Position numbers and translations under genes: made by a program. A stretch of DNA of 64,000 nucleotides from Blakeslea trispora. Lineage: Eukaryota; Mucoromycota; Mucoromycetes; Mucorales; Choanephoraceae. Positions 45,997 through 58,431 of this stretch are shown piece after piece; position 1 is the first letter of the stretch; every line of letters starts with the position of its first letter. The notes below the pieces were generated by a model that saw only the letters and a list, made by a program, of their open reading frames with translations, did no database searches and was not told where the DNA came from. Where the stretch lies: positions 1-64,000 of the forward strand of contig JAIWNE010000108.1 of assembly GCA_025331445.1 (NCBI GenBank), given 5' to 3'.

Positions 45997-46884
45997 ATGC
46001 TCATTAACACTTCTACTATTGTCGCTACACTAGGCTTGTTTACTGCTTCAGCTCATGCATATGGAATGATTGCTCAAGTGGTTGATTCTGAAAGCTTTTG
46101 TGTTTTCTTACCTCCTGAGGATGCTCCTGACCGTACTATTGCAGAGTCGGAATGGAATGCCAATGCTTATTGTATGGGCTCCACACCTTTAGCTAAAGAT
46201 GCCGGCAAGCTTCCTGATGGATTTATCACATCTGCTCATTATGTAAAGACTAATGATTATGTCCAGGTGACTGGTACAATGGACTATACAAAAGCTAATC
46301 TTGTTGGTACAGACGAAGGTGGTCAGATGGACATCAAAGCACCCAAGGGATCTTCCTGTGCTGGTTGGGAATATTATGTTAACTTGATTGAGCCTATTTC
46401 CAATACTTATTGTATGAGATGCTGTGTAATGTATTTATGTTTCCTTTGATTAATCTGGTGTACTCACATGATTTGGTAGAACGATTCTACTAATTGTAAT
46501 CGTGGTATTTCTGAAAAAGGATGTGCTCATATTATTCCTGGTGACTATAGTGGTCCTACTGGTGGTAACAATTCTTTATCTTCTTCAGTCAGCCCATCTT
46601 CTACTGATGCAGTTGTTTCCGCGGCTAGCAGCTCTATCTCGACCAATACAGCTTCATCTACATCCATGACCTCATCGAGCATGTCTAATGTCAACACCGC
46701 TTCTGCTACTGCATCCAATACTGTCATTACCAGCAGCAGTGCTCCCGTTACTGCTATCAGTAATACACCTACCCCTTCCTCTTCTGAAGTAACAGAGCAA
46801 TCTTTAAGCAATGGCTACACGAAGAAGCCTGCTATGATAGCTATTGCTATAGGCACTCTTGTCTCTGCTATTATACTTGCTTAG
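45997..46884 (+). CDS. Secreted Cys-rich protein with GPI-anchor-type C-terminus
   Basis: Two exons (45997-46425, 46480-46884) give 277 residues. A signal peptide (INTSTIVATLGLFTASAHAY) precedes a compact domain with paired cysteines: SESFCVFLPP, ANAYCMGS, SSCAGWEYYVNLIEP, NTYCMRCCNDSTNCNRG, KGCAH. The motif set FCVFLPP ... GFITSAHYVKTNDYVQVTG ... YVNLIEP ... YC is one I associate with an unnamed family of fungal secreted proteins. A Ser/Thr-rich stalk of about 90 residues follows, then a hydrophobic tail (MIAIAIGTLVSAIILA) at the very C-terminus, which fits a GPI-anchor signal. A cell-wall or plasma-membrane surface protein is inferred; the biochemical role is unknown. The ATG at 45997 is preferred because it puts the signal peptide at the N-terminus. 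Confidence 0.8.
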
Positions 46885-47413
46885 GTTTTTCTTTTTTTTT
46901 TATTTAAATGCTATTTTTATTTTTTTCAGGGACACAAAGGTACAATTTATAAAGTGCTCAAATGTTCAGTCACAGTTGTAAATTTTAGGTTTTTTTTTTT
47001 TTGCATTACATAATGTTTGAAGTACCCCCATTGTCTTTTATAAATGCCATTGTTTGATGAATTCCTTGACCAAACTATCGAATTTTAACGCTTAAGGGAA
47101 CTTTTGAAGAAGATGAAAATCCTGGGATGTTAAAAGTCCCTATTATGTTGTTTCCCGAAAATTGCATTATGATAGTGAAAAGTTGGTATCACACTATTAC
47201 AACATTTCTGCATCCAGGACTGAGTTACAAAGCATTGCTATTGAACCGTTTTCCCTGTAGTAGAAGCCTTTTTTTGTCTTTTGTGCAGGCAACTTTGACT
47301 CTAATTTGATGATGAGTAAAGTTTTATCTCCAACATCTTTTTTCTCATAATGGCTCCTTCATCTATAATATCTTTAGAATTCTCTAATAGCACTGCTAGC
47401 GAATATATCTTAC

Positions 47414-47517
47414 TACAGTAGTCGCCCTATTGAAAGATGTTCTATTTAAGGATATTCTCTATTTAAGGGTGAGATTCTCAAGATTCTTGGCTACCCTTAA
47501 ATAGAGTGACTACTGTA
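47414..47517. mobile_element. MITE-like palindromic element flanked by TA
   Basis: The element runs from CAGTAGTC (47416) to GACTACTG (47515) and is bounded on each side by TA, as expected for Tc1/mariner/pogo insertions. The terminal arms are inverted repeats: CAGTAGTCGCCCTATTGAAAG against CAGTAGTCACTCTATTTAAGG read from the other end, 17 of 21 matching. Inside is a perfect 14-bp inverted pair, CTCTATTTAAGGGT (47457-47470) and ACCCTTAAATAGAG (47493-47506), and a second copy of TCTATTTAAGG at 47441-47451. It encodes nothing. It is too short to be autonomous and would depend on a transposase elsewhere. No second copy was noticed in this window. Confidence 0.6.
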
Positions 47518-47859
47518 ACTAGCTAATATGATATATCGTTTGCTGATGTCACTTTTAAAGTAAGGAAAAATCATAATGTTTATATCATGAAAGTTTATTC
47601 GAGCAGAAATGTGGAGATGTAGACTTTGTAATTATAATTGATTGATTACCGCTTAAGATTGTTGTAAACCCCATGCAGATCATATAGACATTCAGCAAAG
47701 CAGCAGTTTCTTTAGCAAAACAATTTCTAGTTTATCAATCAATTGCCATCTCTAAAAGCTATTCAATATGAATCATTTTAGAGATGCTGCGAAAGCAAGA
47801 TTTCAAAACCATTAGCGCATTTTTGATTCCTCAAACATCACAATGACCTACCCCCTCAA

Positions 47860-48640
47860 GGCACGGCTGCCATGTCTGAGAGAGAAAGAAGATTTAGTAC
47901 TGCAAGACAGATAAAGTTTATGTAATACTTACAGCCTTGCTCATCAGGCTTCGCGTGCAGCCAATACAACACTTCTTGTACAAAAGGATGCTGTTTTGTG
48001 ATTAAGTTTAGTGTTGGAGTGACTGATGGTTCGAGAGAAAGTAGGAGGAGTTTGCTGAAAGAGCAAAGTTGTAATTCCGGAAATGGCAATAGCAAGGGCA
48101 GACAGCTTGTCACGGGCACTTACCCCACGACCATTTCTGACAGAAGGGCATTCAGGGTTCAAGCAGTGGAATGCGCCTTTCATTCTGTCAAACAAGTCAG
48201 AAAGTTCTCAAATGCTCATCCAAAACGATGCTACTCGAGAGCATATCTTTCATTGACTCCTCTAATAGTGTTTCTTAGATGAAATACAGCTCTTGTAAGG
48301 ATTGCAGGGCGTTACTGGCTTCGTCTCTGAGACAAAGCTTACTTCATTAGCTTGATTGTCTAATTCACTTTCGTTTCTTATTTGTAGTCGAATAAGCTTG
48401 CAATCACTGAGGTCTTCTTGTTGGATCTCTTTGGTAGAAGAGAGAGAATTTCGGTGTTTTGTAATGTTCTTTATAAGCTCACTCATCAAAAATCATTGTG
48501 CAAGAGCTTGAATGAGCGACGGTAATAACCACTTTTATTGGCTAACAGCGTCCAATCGTATTGCTTGTTACCTGCAGAGTAGGCTCAAACACAGCAGCCT
48601 CGCCCCTCCTCAATCCATGTCTGAGCTTAAAATATTACAT
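47860..48640 (-). pseudogene. Decayed ORF relic with zinc-ribbon / RD motif (TnpB/Fanzor-like?)
   Basis: Several minus-strand frames in consistent order look like fragments of one coding region. Near 48630-48570 is HGLRRGEAAVFEPTLQ, then at about 48480-48265 a frame with SFVSETKPVTPCNPYKSC. At 48195-47944 is KGAFHCLNPECPSVRNGRG followed by VSARDKLSALAIAISG and TTLLF. Cys pairs followed by RDxxxALxI resemble the zinc-ribbon plus RuvC-III end of TnpB/Fanzor-type nucleases, where an Asp in a (N/D)RDxNAAxNI block is catalytic. Stops and frame changes separate the pieces, so no intact gene is visible, although unrecognised introns could account for some breaks. The family link is pattern-level only and weak. 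Confidence 0.3.
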
Positions 48641-49343
48641 AAGGGTAAGTGATATACAAGCCATTGTTTTCTTCTTGACTGAATCGTCCCTTTTTTGTTT
48701 TATCCAACAATGATCAACCTTACATATTAAGACATACCTTCTAACGTTTCAATAAATTATTGATCTAGAACTCCTTGGTATTCTTGTGATAGGGAAGCAA
48801 ACGTGCAAATCTTTTCCAAAGAGTTTAATCTACCAATGTAAGCATAAACAAAGACCATACTAGGAGGAGCCAAGCACAATCATGTTTTTTCTTTTTTTTT
48901 TTACTGCCAGATATCAAGCTCATGGATCCTCAGCTTGAAAACAAGCTCTAGATTATAATCATCCTAATGATGATCTCCATTCCTTATCACCTCTGAGGAA
49001 GTGCAAAACTATCCTTGAACCAAAATGATAAAAGAACCTTTTCTTAGTTTTAGACAGAACTTGCTCATTTGCGCCATCTAAAAGATAGGCAAGCAGAAAT
49101 AGCTCTTGTAATGGGTTGATTCGATCTGATGTGACTAGTAAAAATATATATATATATTATCAGGCAGTAAAAAACATGGCTCTTGAGTAAATACAAAGTA
49201 GTTTCTTTTTTTTTTCTAATTGCCACACCGCTTGGGTTACATCACTGTATGAAAACAACAGTCTGGTGTTCAAAAAAAAAAAATTAGGTTTATTTTTCAT
49301 TTCTTCTTTTTTTTTTTTTCTTATAAATAACATTGTTTATTTG

Positions 49344-50815
49344 ATGCAAATGACAGGTAAAAATTACCACTAAACTGAATTCAATAAGCTAAACAATTCG
49401 ATTTTTATTCATGCACTTTTCTCAGCTCACCATGAAAAAACGATCAAAGTAGTTGCTAAGGATGCAAAATCTGGAAAGCAAATTAAAATTGAATATGTCA
49501 ACAAGAAGATTACTGGCAACGGTTCGTTTGGTGTTGTCTACCAAACGCGACTTATCGAAACAAACGAAGACGCTGCTATCAAGAAAGTACTACAAGACCG
49601 AAGATTCAAGGTAGGCAACTGGACGATCTGTTTCTTGAGTTCCTTTGTAGATGAACTTGTATTTTGTAGAATCGTGAGTTGCAGATTATGCGTCTAGTCG
49701 ATCACCCCAACGTCTGCCAGTTGAAATCGTACTTTTACAACCAAGTCGAAAACAAAGAAGATGAAGTTTACCTAAATCTCGTGATGGAGTATGTGCCCGA
49801 TACCTTATACAGAGCTACCCGACATTATGCTAATGCAAAGCAACATATGCCTTTGATCCTTGTTCAGCTATATATGTACCAAGTCATCCGATCATTGGCA
49901 TACATTCATTCTCTTGGTATTTGTCATCGTGATATAAAGCCCCAAAACGTCTTGTTGGATCCGGCCAGTGGTATATGTAAGATGTGTGACTTTGGCAGGT
50001 AAATTCTCTCTCTTCTTTTTTTTTTTTATTTTTGTATATGATATGGTTATTGAATAGCACGAATAGTGCCAAAATTCTTGTACCTGGTGAGCCCAATGTA
50101 TCTTACATCTGTTCACGCTACTACCGTGCTCCCGAGCTTATTTTTGGTGCTACAAACTACACATTAAGTATTGATGTTTGGTCAACAGGATGTGTGATGG
50201 CAGAATTGATTTTAGGCCAACCTTTCTTTCCCGGAGAAAGTGGTATCGATCAACTTGTAGAGATCATTAAAATCTTGGGTACACCTACCAAAGAACAGAT
50301 TGCTGCTATGAATGCCAGTTATGTTGAGCATCGATTCCCCCTTATTAAGCCTCATCCTTTATCTACCGTAAGTTTGATGGGGAAACAGACATCAGACTGG
50401 ATTTTTTTTTTGTTGACTATTCTACTCTAGATTTTCACCAATGCTACTGTAGAGACAGTAGATTTGTTAAGTCGTATGTTGCAATACCACCCTCAACAAA
50501 GAATTACCGCAATTGAAGCTTTAAGTCATCCCTTCTTTGACCCTATTCGTGACCCAAATACTCGATTACCTGATGGATCACCTTTACCACCTGTTTTGAA
50601 TTTTACTAGAGAAGGTAAATTGATTTTCTTTAAAAGCGAGAGAAATATTTTTTTTGTTTACAGTTGAATCATTAGAATTGTCTATTCGTCCTGATTTGAT
50701 CAACAGACTTGTTCCACCACATTGCGAACAAGAACTTTTATCTCGAGGCATTGATATTCATCATTTTGACCCTATTCCAGCTGAACAAATGAGGATTTCA
50801 CCTTCTGCTATTTAA
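49344..50815 (+). CDS. GSK3: Glycogen synthase kinase 3 (GSK-3/shaggy) family Ser/Thr kinase
   Basis: Six exons (49344-49356, 49426-49610, 49670-49998, 50058-50367, 50431-50614, 50664-50815) give 390 residues. Kinase motifs: Gly loop GNGSFGVVY (35-43), catalytic Lys in AAIKKVLQ (57), HRDIKPQN (152-159) and DFG (173-175). The activation loop [15 protein letters not shown] carries the GSK-3 autophosphorylated Tyr at about 192. [20 protein letters not shown] and [20 protein letters not shown] are diagnostic for GSK-3 against CDKs and MAPKs. The kinase phosphorylates primed substrates in metabolic, stress and developmental signalling. The N-terminus is very short (MQMTAHHEK) and lacks the inhibitory RPRTTSF-type serine of animal GSK-3. 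The first coding exon is only 13 nt, inferred from phase and splice signals (GTAAAA ... CTCAG). Confidence 0.93.
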
Positions 50816-51014
50816 TCTTTTCAATAGACCCCTGCTGTCAAAAAAAACAAAGGGTATCATGTGCATAATGTGTCCGTGTGTAAAAAAAAAAAAAAAAAAA
50901 AAAAGGAATTAAGCTTTAGAGTGATAGAATTGTTCGGTAAAAATAAAAAACAAAAAACATATATATACAATCTCTTCTTCTCTTGTTTTTTATATTACTT
51001 TCTTTTTCTTTAAA

Positions 51015-51609
51015 ATGCCAAATTCTCATATCGTTGAAGATTTTGTTCATGCGCATAAAGATAGTTACCGTGTTGTAGCTATCAGCATAGATGAACATTC
51101 TGCTGAATATGTGTTTGAATGGGCCATAAAGCACTTTATCCAACCAGCAACAGATCAAGTGGTTCTTTTAAATTGCCGTACTGTAGATGGACCTACAATG
51201 GCACCCTATTTTAATCCAACAGGCTTTATCGAGGAATTTGATGAGACAAAGAAGCTCAAAAGTCATGCATTATTAAAACATTATGCAGATAGATTAAGCA
51301 CTATCCATGTGAGTTCATTTTTTTTAAATAATAAATAATAAAGGCTCATTTGCAACTTAGGTAGCTGCTATTCGAGCCATTGCTCTCATAGGAGAACCCA
51401 AGCATGAAATTGTACGCAAGGTAACCGAACTCAAGGCAGAGGCTTTGTTGATCGGCTCCAGGCAACTAAGCACAATGCAGCGTACTTTGTTGGGTAGTGT
51501 GAGTGATCACTGTGCTCATCATGCTCCTTGTACGGTTATTACCATAAAGTCTCATACAGGCAGCGACCAACATGACACAAAACAATGGCTTCATAGAAAG
51601 TCACAATAG
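51015..51609 (+). CDS. Universal stress protein (UspA-like) domain protein
   Basis: Two exons (51015-51308, 51361-51609) give 180 residues. The fold follows the Usp pattern: a first strand YRVVAISIDEHSAEYVFEWA, a helix, then VVLLNCR, and IVRKVTELKAEALLIGSRQL. The nucleotide-binding loop reads GSRQLSTMQRTLLGSVSDHC followed by AHHAPCTVITI, a variant of the ATP-binding G-x2-G-x9-G-(S/T) signature. Here the first glycine pair is G-S-R, so ATP binding is uncertain. Such proteins are cytosolic and stress-associated in fungi; the exact role is unknown. Long poly-A tracts precede the gene, and its 3' end faces the small Cys-pair gene, 125 bp away. Confidence 0.85.
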
Positions 51610-51734
51610 CTTTAGTTTTTTTTTTTTTTAAATTGCTTATTATTCTTTACAAGCAACACATTCTGACTTTTCATTTGATTTTAACCTAGTTCAAATGTTT
51701 TTAATTTTTTGACTGTATATACAAACAATAAACT

Positions 51735-51866
51735 TTACTTTTTTTCTCGGCAAGCTTTTTGAAATTCGTCCCATTCCTTAAGACATTTCGATCTATCGTT
51801 GTTGTTCTTGTCCAAGCAAGCCTTTAATGGTGTATAATCGCAAGACTCGACTTTTTGAGAATTCAT
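51735..51866 (-). CDS. Tiny Cys-pair (CHCH-like) protein, 43 residues
   Basis: A 43-residue frame starting MNSQKVESCDYTPLKACLDK and continuing NNNDRSKCLKEWDEFQKACR. Two cysteine pairs (CX7C and CX10C) lie in two predicted helices around an Asn/Asp turn, with a charged C-terminus. The pattern is like the twin CX9C (CHCH) proteins of the mitochondrial intermembrane space, although neither spacing is nine. The block LKxCLDKNNxDRxKC looks constrained rather than random. It is close to the 3' end of the Usp gene (convergent) and is too short for most gene callers. No intron is needed. Alternatively it is the final exon of a longer gene whose upstream exons I missed. Confidence 0.6.
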   Translation of the reverse strand: MNSQKVESCDYTPLKACLDKNNNDRSKCLKEWDEFQKACREKK

Positions 51867-51993
51867 TGGGGGGTTTTGTTTGAATGAAAAAAGAAAGAGA
51901 AAAAGAAACACATAAGTCCCCCCCCCCCGAGATTTATTTATTTATTTGGCGGAGAAAAGAGATTTTTGCTTTAATTTTTTCATGGTACGATTT

Positions 51994-53399
<1,406 letters not shown>

Positions 53400-54501
53400 T
53401 TTGTTTCTTGTGTTGTTTAATATTGAGTAATAATAAAAAAAAAAGAAAAAAAAAGAAAGGATGCCCTTTTTTATAGTCTTTTAAAACCAAAAAAAAAAAA
53501 AAAAGCCAAGAACAATAGTTTTGACCATAAATGCGCTTCTCATGGATGATGTCTCCCTGCTTCCTCAATTATGACCATATAATTCCTATCATTTTTTTTT
53601 TCTTGGCGACACTATGGGGTTTGTAACATTACCCATATCACTTGGCAATTTCATATCCTACAGATGAAGGAATAAAGCTCTCATTTCTTTAAACATGCTT
53701 TAGTGTTGGATCAATAGAGGGCCTTTTTTTTTTTTTTTTTCTTTGGTTTATATCTCAAAGAAAAGGTGATAAACAAGATTTCCTTGTTGCACAAAAGAAG
53801 ATGAACAGAGAATTTCAAACTTTTGTTTTTGTGATGACTCCAATTGACCCTACTTCAATTGTTTATCTGAATTGTATAGGCTAATGATTTTTCAATCTCT
53901 CAATTACAACCTTGATAGCTATGAATTGTAGTCTTTTGCAACTGACTACACATTTTAAGGGGACAGTTTTAACTATTTGTTTGTTCAAATTACATAGATG
54001 CCAAGAGGCTCAAAAAAAAAAAAAAATTATGGCAGTGCAAGGTGTGCCTCTTTTTTGTCCTTCCTCCTTATTCATTTACCGCAGCAGATGAGTAATCAAT
54101 GTCATTTTGTTGAATAAAAAAAAAAAAAAGAGTGTTAACATTTGGCATATATCTCTATTGAATGCAGTCAAGATTACCAAGTATATTTTGACGAATCAAT
54201 AAGAATGACTTGACACTTATCGCAATGAATACATGTACAATCATAGCCAACTCATCCTACAAGTAAATTTGTTACGCAGCTCATTAGTAATTCGATGTAA
54301 TCCAATTCTTGTCAACAAATAGGTTATAGTACTCCATAGTGTTGTCTGTATCATAAAAAAAAAAGGGCTGTCTTTTGGGTAATTAAAAAAAAAAAAAAAC
54401 CCCACCTTTTGAGCTACTTTTTTGAGATTTAAAAAAACTGTTCTTTGGACGACTGTACAACTGGGTAATAGTCTAGAAGACTTCTGTTGGTATTCCTGAT
54501 T

Positions 54502-54536
<35 letters not shown>

Positions 54537-55281
54537 CTTGTAGATGTGATACGAAGAGTGAGCAAATGCCTCTTTTACTCGATCATTACTGCTTATAACA
54601 AACCCCAATCTCCTTGTTTATTTTAGGAGAATCTATTATTTTAGTTAGAGGAGAGGGCCTTTTTTTTTTGTTTTTTTTTAAAGTAAATCAATACCAAAAA
54701 AAAAAATCTTAAAATGATCAAGAAGATACACGCTATTTTGCAAACTCAAAAGTTAAATTAAATGTATTTTTTTTTTTTTTTGTAATAAAACTAATCTATT
54801 GAATAGACTAGAACCGGTTTTTTTTTTTAAAATTGCTATATCGAATTGAAAAGGAGGTGAATCATTTTCTCTCATTCAATCAGTACACTCAAAAGACAGG
54901 GCTTCTTCAAGACAAAGCAAAAAAAAAAAAAAAAAAAAAAAGAGAGAAAAGTGAATCCCACTTAAATGTGTTCATCCAATTTTAAATTGATGTAACTGTA
55001 ATAAAGAGAGCTTCTAAACCAAAAAAAGCAAGAGTCACAGGCAGAAAGATGATATCTTGGTTACACTAAACTGGAGGAGACAAAAAAAAAACTATTTTTA
55101 ATTCACTTTTTTTTCCTTCTCTTTCTTTCTATTTTCTCTTGTATAGAAATTCCCCTTTTTTTTTCTCTCTTTGTTTTCTTACTGTTATAGCAGGGCGAAA
55201 ACAACATTCAGTTTCAGTTGTTGATTAAAATAAACAGAAAAACGCTACTTTTTGATTCTTGCAACTTAATCGGGTAACAGC
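53400..55281. other. Intergenic region rich in homopolymer tracts
   Basis: About 1.9 kb between the divergent actin and CAF120-like genes. It is unusually rich in poly-A/T tracts (for example T29 at about 54505-54533 and A runs near 54000, 54120, 54380 and 54920). No coding frame is supported. The promoters of both flanking genes lie here; such tracts are expected to be nucleosome-poor. Confidence 0.5.
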
Positions 55282-58165
55282 ATGAGCGCATCTACTGCTT
55301 CTTTCGAATCTGGGATGAAAAATCTCAATCTGAGGGACGATCCTCAACAGCAAATTGCAAGCCAAGGCCAATGGTTTCAAGCTTCTGATAGTGACGAAGA
55401 TGATCAGCCTCTTCATCTCAACAATCGACCTGCTTCGATGCGCATAAAAAGACCTGCCCATTTTATCAAGCCTCCCCAACAACCTTCTGGAACAGCACCT
55501 GCTGATATGCGGATCATTCAGTCTTTGTTCGATAGTTATTCTCAAAAGGTTTACATGGAGGGTTATGCAGAAAAGAAAAATGATAAATGGTCTCGTTGTT
55601 ATGTTGAACTGTGTGGCCCTGTCTTGGCTCTGTGGGATGCTCAGTCTGAAGGGAGCAATGAACAGGTTGTGCCAGAATATGTTCAGATTGCTGATCTAAA
55701 TGCTGATTTATTGGGTAAATCTGCAGAGTCAGGTAAAGACAACGTGTTGTCATTGAACTCCGATGGTCAAGTTCACCTTCTGCTCGACTTTTCCACTCAT
55801 CAGCTACTACAACAATGGGTGTCTGCTATTCGTCTATCTCGCTTCGAACATACTAAGCTGCAGCAGATATTCACACGTCATTTCTTGAGTCGATCAGCGT
55901 ATGTAGATATCCTATTGAAGCCTACTGGTAAGATGGAAGGACAGATTGAGGTACAATTGGGTTCCAGCAAAGAGAGTCAGACATTGTGGGCCATTGCATC
56001 TGATAAGGTAGAAGAAAAGAAGTTCTTTGGTAAAAAGTCAAAGCCATCCAAGGGCCATATTACGCTTTATGAATCAAAAAAGGCTAAGCAACCAATGGCT
56101 ACGATCACCAATGTTATTCAAGCTTACATTCTCTACCCCAACTCAGCTCAACAAATTGATTCTGTAACAGCCTTCAAGATTGAAGCCTCTGGGGATTGTA
56201 AAGAAGCAACCATCAAGACAACATCATCAAAAGAGCTTGCACAATGGATTGTTAGTACCTTTGATGCTTTCAAACTCTATGGTAGACCGGATCGTCTCTT
56301 GGATGATACACTCAATATTAATTCTCTTAATTTCGGTGAACCAAGAAATAACGGAGACATCTCTAGACTTTTCTTAGAGGTGAACGAAGTGTCTCATCTT
56401 GATGTTAAGAACGAAAACTTGGCTGACAGTATGGCCCAATATACCAACATCTTGTTGCAAAAACTACAACAACAACAACAACTGGTTCAGCAACATCTTT
56501 ATGCACGTCAATCACAGCAGCCTATGGGGCTGATACATCAGATCCCTTCAGGAGTATCTATGCAAAGCGGTCAGACTCCTCCTCAAAGAGCTTCTATGTA
56601 TCCTAATCAAGCACCAAATATGGCCAACAGACCATATATTGCAATGCCTCAACAACAGTTTGGACAACCAATGCCTCAACAAATGTATCTCCAACAACAA
56701 CAATTACAACAGCAACAACAATTACGACAACAACAACAACAAAAATCACTACAGCAAACTCCTCAAAATGCCGCTACTAAAAGCCACAAGGTCTATGCTA
56801 GTGATGATGAAAGTGAAGAGGATGAAAGTGAAGAGAACGAAGAAGACGACGGTAGCGATATTGACGATATATCTGATATAGCAAAAAACTCAAAGGCAAC
56901 AGAGAACAAGGAAGCTCCTCATGAGGCAACAGGCGACACTGAAAAGAAAGAGCAAGTCTCAAAGACATCTCAAAAGCTCCAAAATGAAGTGATTCCAGTT
57001 ACTTTAAGTGATGAGCCACTTAAACAAGAGTCTGACGAAGAATCTGATGAGGATGATGTACCAACAGTTCAGAAAGTCAACAACAAAACTCCAACAAGAC
57101 GATCCAAGCCAAAAACATCCAGAACACAAATCAGCATCAGTGGATCTGATGATAGTGACGAAGAAGAAGAAGAGGTCAATTACTCTGGTAGTGATGACGA
57201 CGATATCCCTATTCAACAACAAAGACAGCAACAACAAGGTCAATACTTACAGGAACCATTCTTTGATTATGATTCCAATCAACAATGGGATAGTGCCAGC
57301 ACATATAATGCCAGTCAAAACATGATGCACCCACAATACCAAGGTTATTATGATGAAAATGGTTATCCTATGATGAGTGAAGACGGGCCTGTTATTCCTC
57401 AACTGGGCGATAGATTTGCAACCCAAAACAGTTTATTAGATACCTATAGAGCACATCATCCTTCAGCGCACGATCAAGAGGACTATGCTCGAGCCACTGG
57501 CCAACCACTGATTCAAGTGCCAAACAAGCCTCCTGCACCCCGTGCTGGTCTTGTTGGTATGATCTCTCAACTTGAGTATGAAAAGAAACAAGAAAAGTCA
57601 AACAAGACTCGGTTAGCAGAGATGGAAAAGGAGCGAATTCTTGAGCGGGAGCGAGAGCGATACATCATGGAACAGCGTCAACAAATGATGCAGGTAAAAT
57701 AATAACAACAACAACCAAAGATTCAAACTATTCTAACAGCATTTTCTTTCTTTTTAGCCTATGATGAATCAAGGAGGAGCAATGAATCAAAATATGATGT
57801 ATTCTGGTATGATGCCAATGATGGGAAACCAGATGCCAATGATGAATATGATGAATCAAAACATGATGTATCCTGGAGTGATGAACATGCAAAATCCTAG
57901 CTTAATGAGCATACAAAATCCTAGTATGATGAGTATGCAGAATCCTGGCCTAATGAATATGCAAAACCCTAGCATGATGAGCATGCAAATGATGCCACCC
58001 ATGATGGATCCTCGTATGTCTATGATGATGATGCAACAACAATACGGCCAACATCCTATGTGGCAGCAACAGCAGCCCATGTTTAACCACCTTAATGGAC
58101 CTGACGACGATGAAGACGATGATGTTCCTCTCGGTGCAAAAGAGTCTTCTCATACAAAAAATTAA
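55282..58165 (+). CDS. CAF120/SKG3-like tandem PH-domain protein
   Basis: Two exons (55282-57693, 57758-58165) give 939 residues. The first PH domain (about residues 85-190) has KVYMEGYAEKKNDKWSRCYV and ELCGPVLALWDA, which match the fungal Caf120/Skg3 family. A second PH-like module follows (about 205-335) with HITLYESKKAKQPMATITNV and KELAQWIVSTFDAFKLYGRP. Beyond are a Gln-rich segment (QQQQQ runs near 56465-56750), acidic patches (ESEEDESEENEEDDGSDIDD), and a coiled, charged stretch (LAEMEKERILERERERY). The second exon is Met/Gln/Asn-rich with tandem units like MQNPSMMS. Yeast CAF120 associates with CCR4-NOT and SKG3 with the bud neck; which function applies here is not clear. Confidence 0.78.
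57886..57991 (+). repeat. Met-rich tandem repeat inside the PH-protein gene
   Basis: A tandem repeat of a 24-nt unit encoding MQNP(S/G)(L/M)M(S/N), with about four copies, lies in the second exon of the CAF120-like gene. It varies by small substitutions, and the flanks are Met/Asn/Gln-rich. Confidence 0.75.
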
Positions 58166-58431
58166 TTTATATAAAAAAAAACAAATAGTTTGCTCAAGAC
58201 AGTGTTTGTTCTGTGTGTCGAGAATTGTTATTGTTGAAGAGTACATAAGGCGTAACTGAGAAAAAATTGTCTTTCTTTTTTGTACAACAGAGTGTTTGGC
58301 ATATATAAAGAGTAATTTATAAAGCTCGGACCGGAATGTGTTATAAATAAGCTTTTGTCCTTCTCTCTCTTTTTTTTTTTCTTTTGCTCTCTCTTATTCC
58401 TAATAATAAAACATACCCATATAAACTTGTC

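Larger units (their letters stand above)
46885..49343. other. Intergenic region with MITE-like element and ORF relic
   Basis: About 2.5 kb between the GPI-protein gene and GSK-3. It contains the palindromic element at 47414-47517 and the minus-strand coding relic at about 47860-48640, listed separately. The remainder is AT-rich with poly-A/T tracts and a short TATATA run near 49146-49157. Confidence 0.5.

Noticed and set aside
53400..55281. Search for tRNA genes among the intergenic spacers
   Set aside because: No B-box/A-box pair with a foldable cloverleaf was found by eye in any spacer; a covariance-model scan would be decisive.
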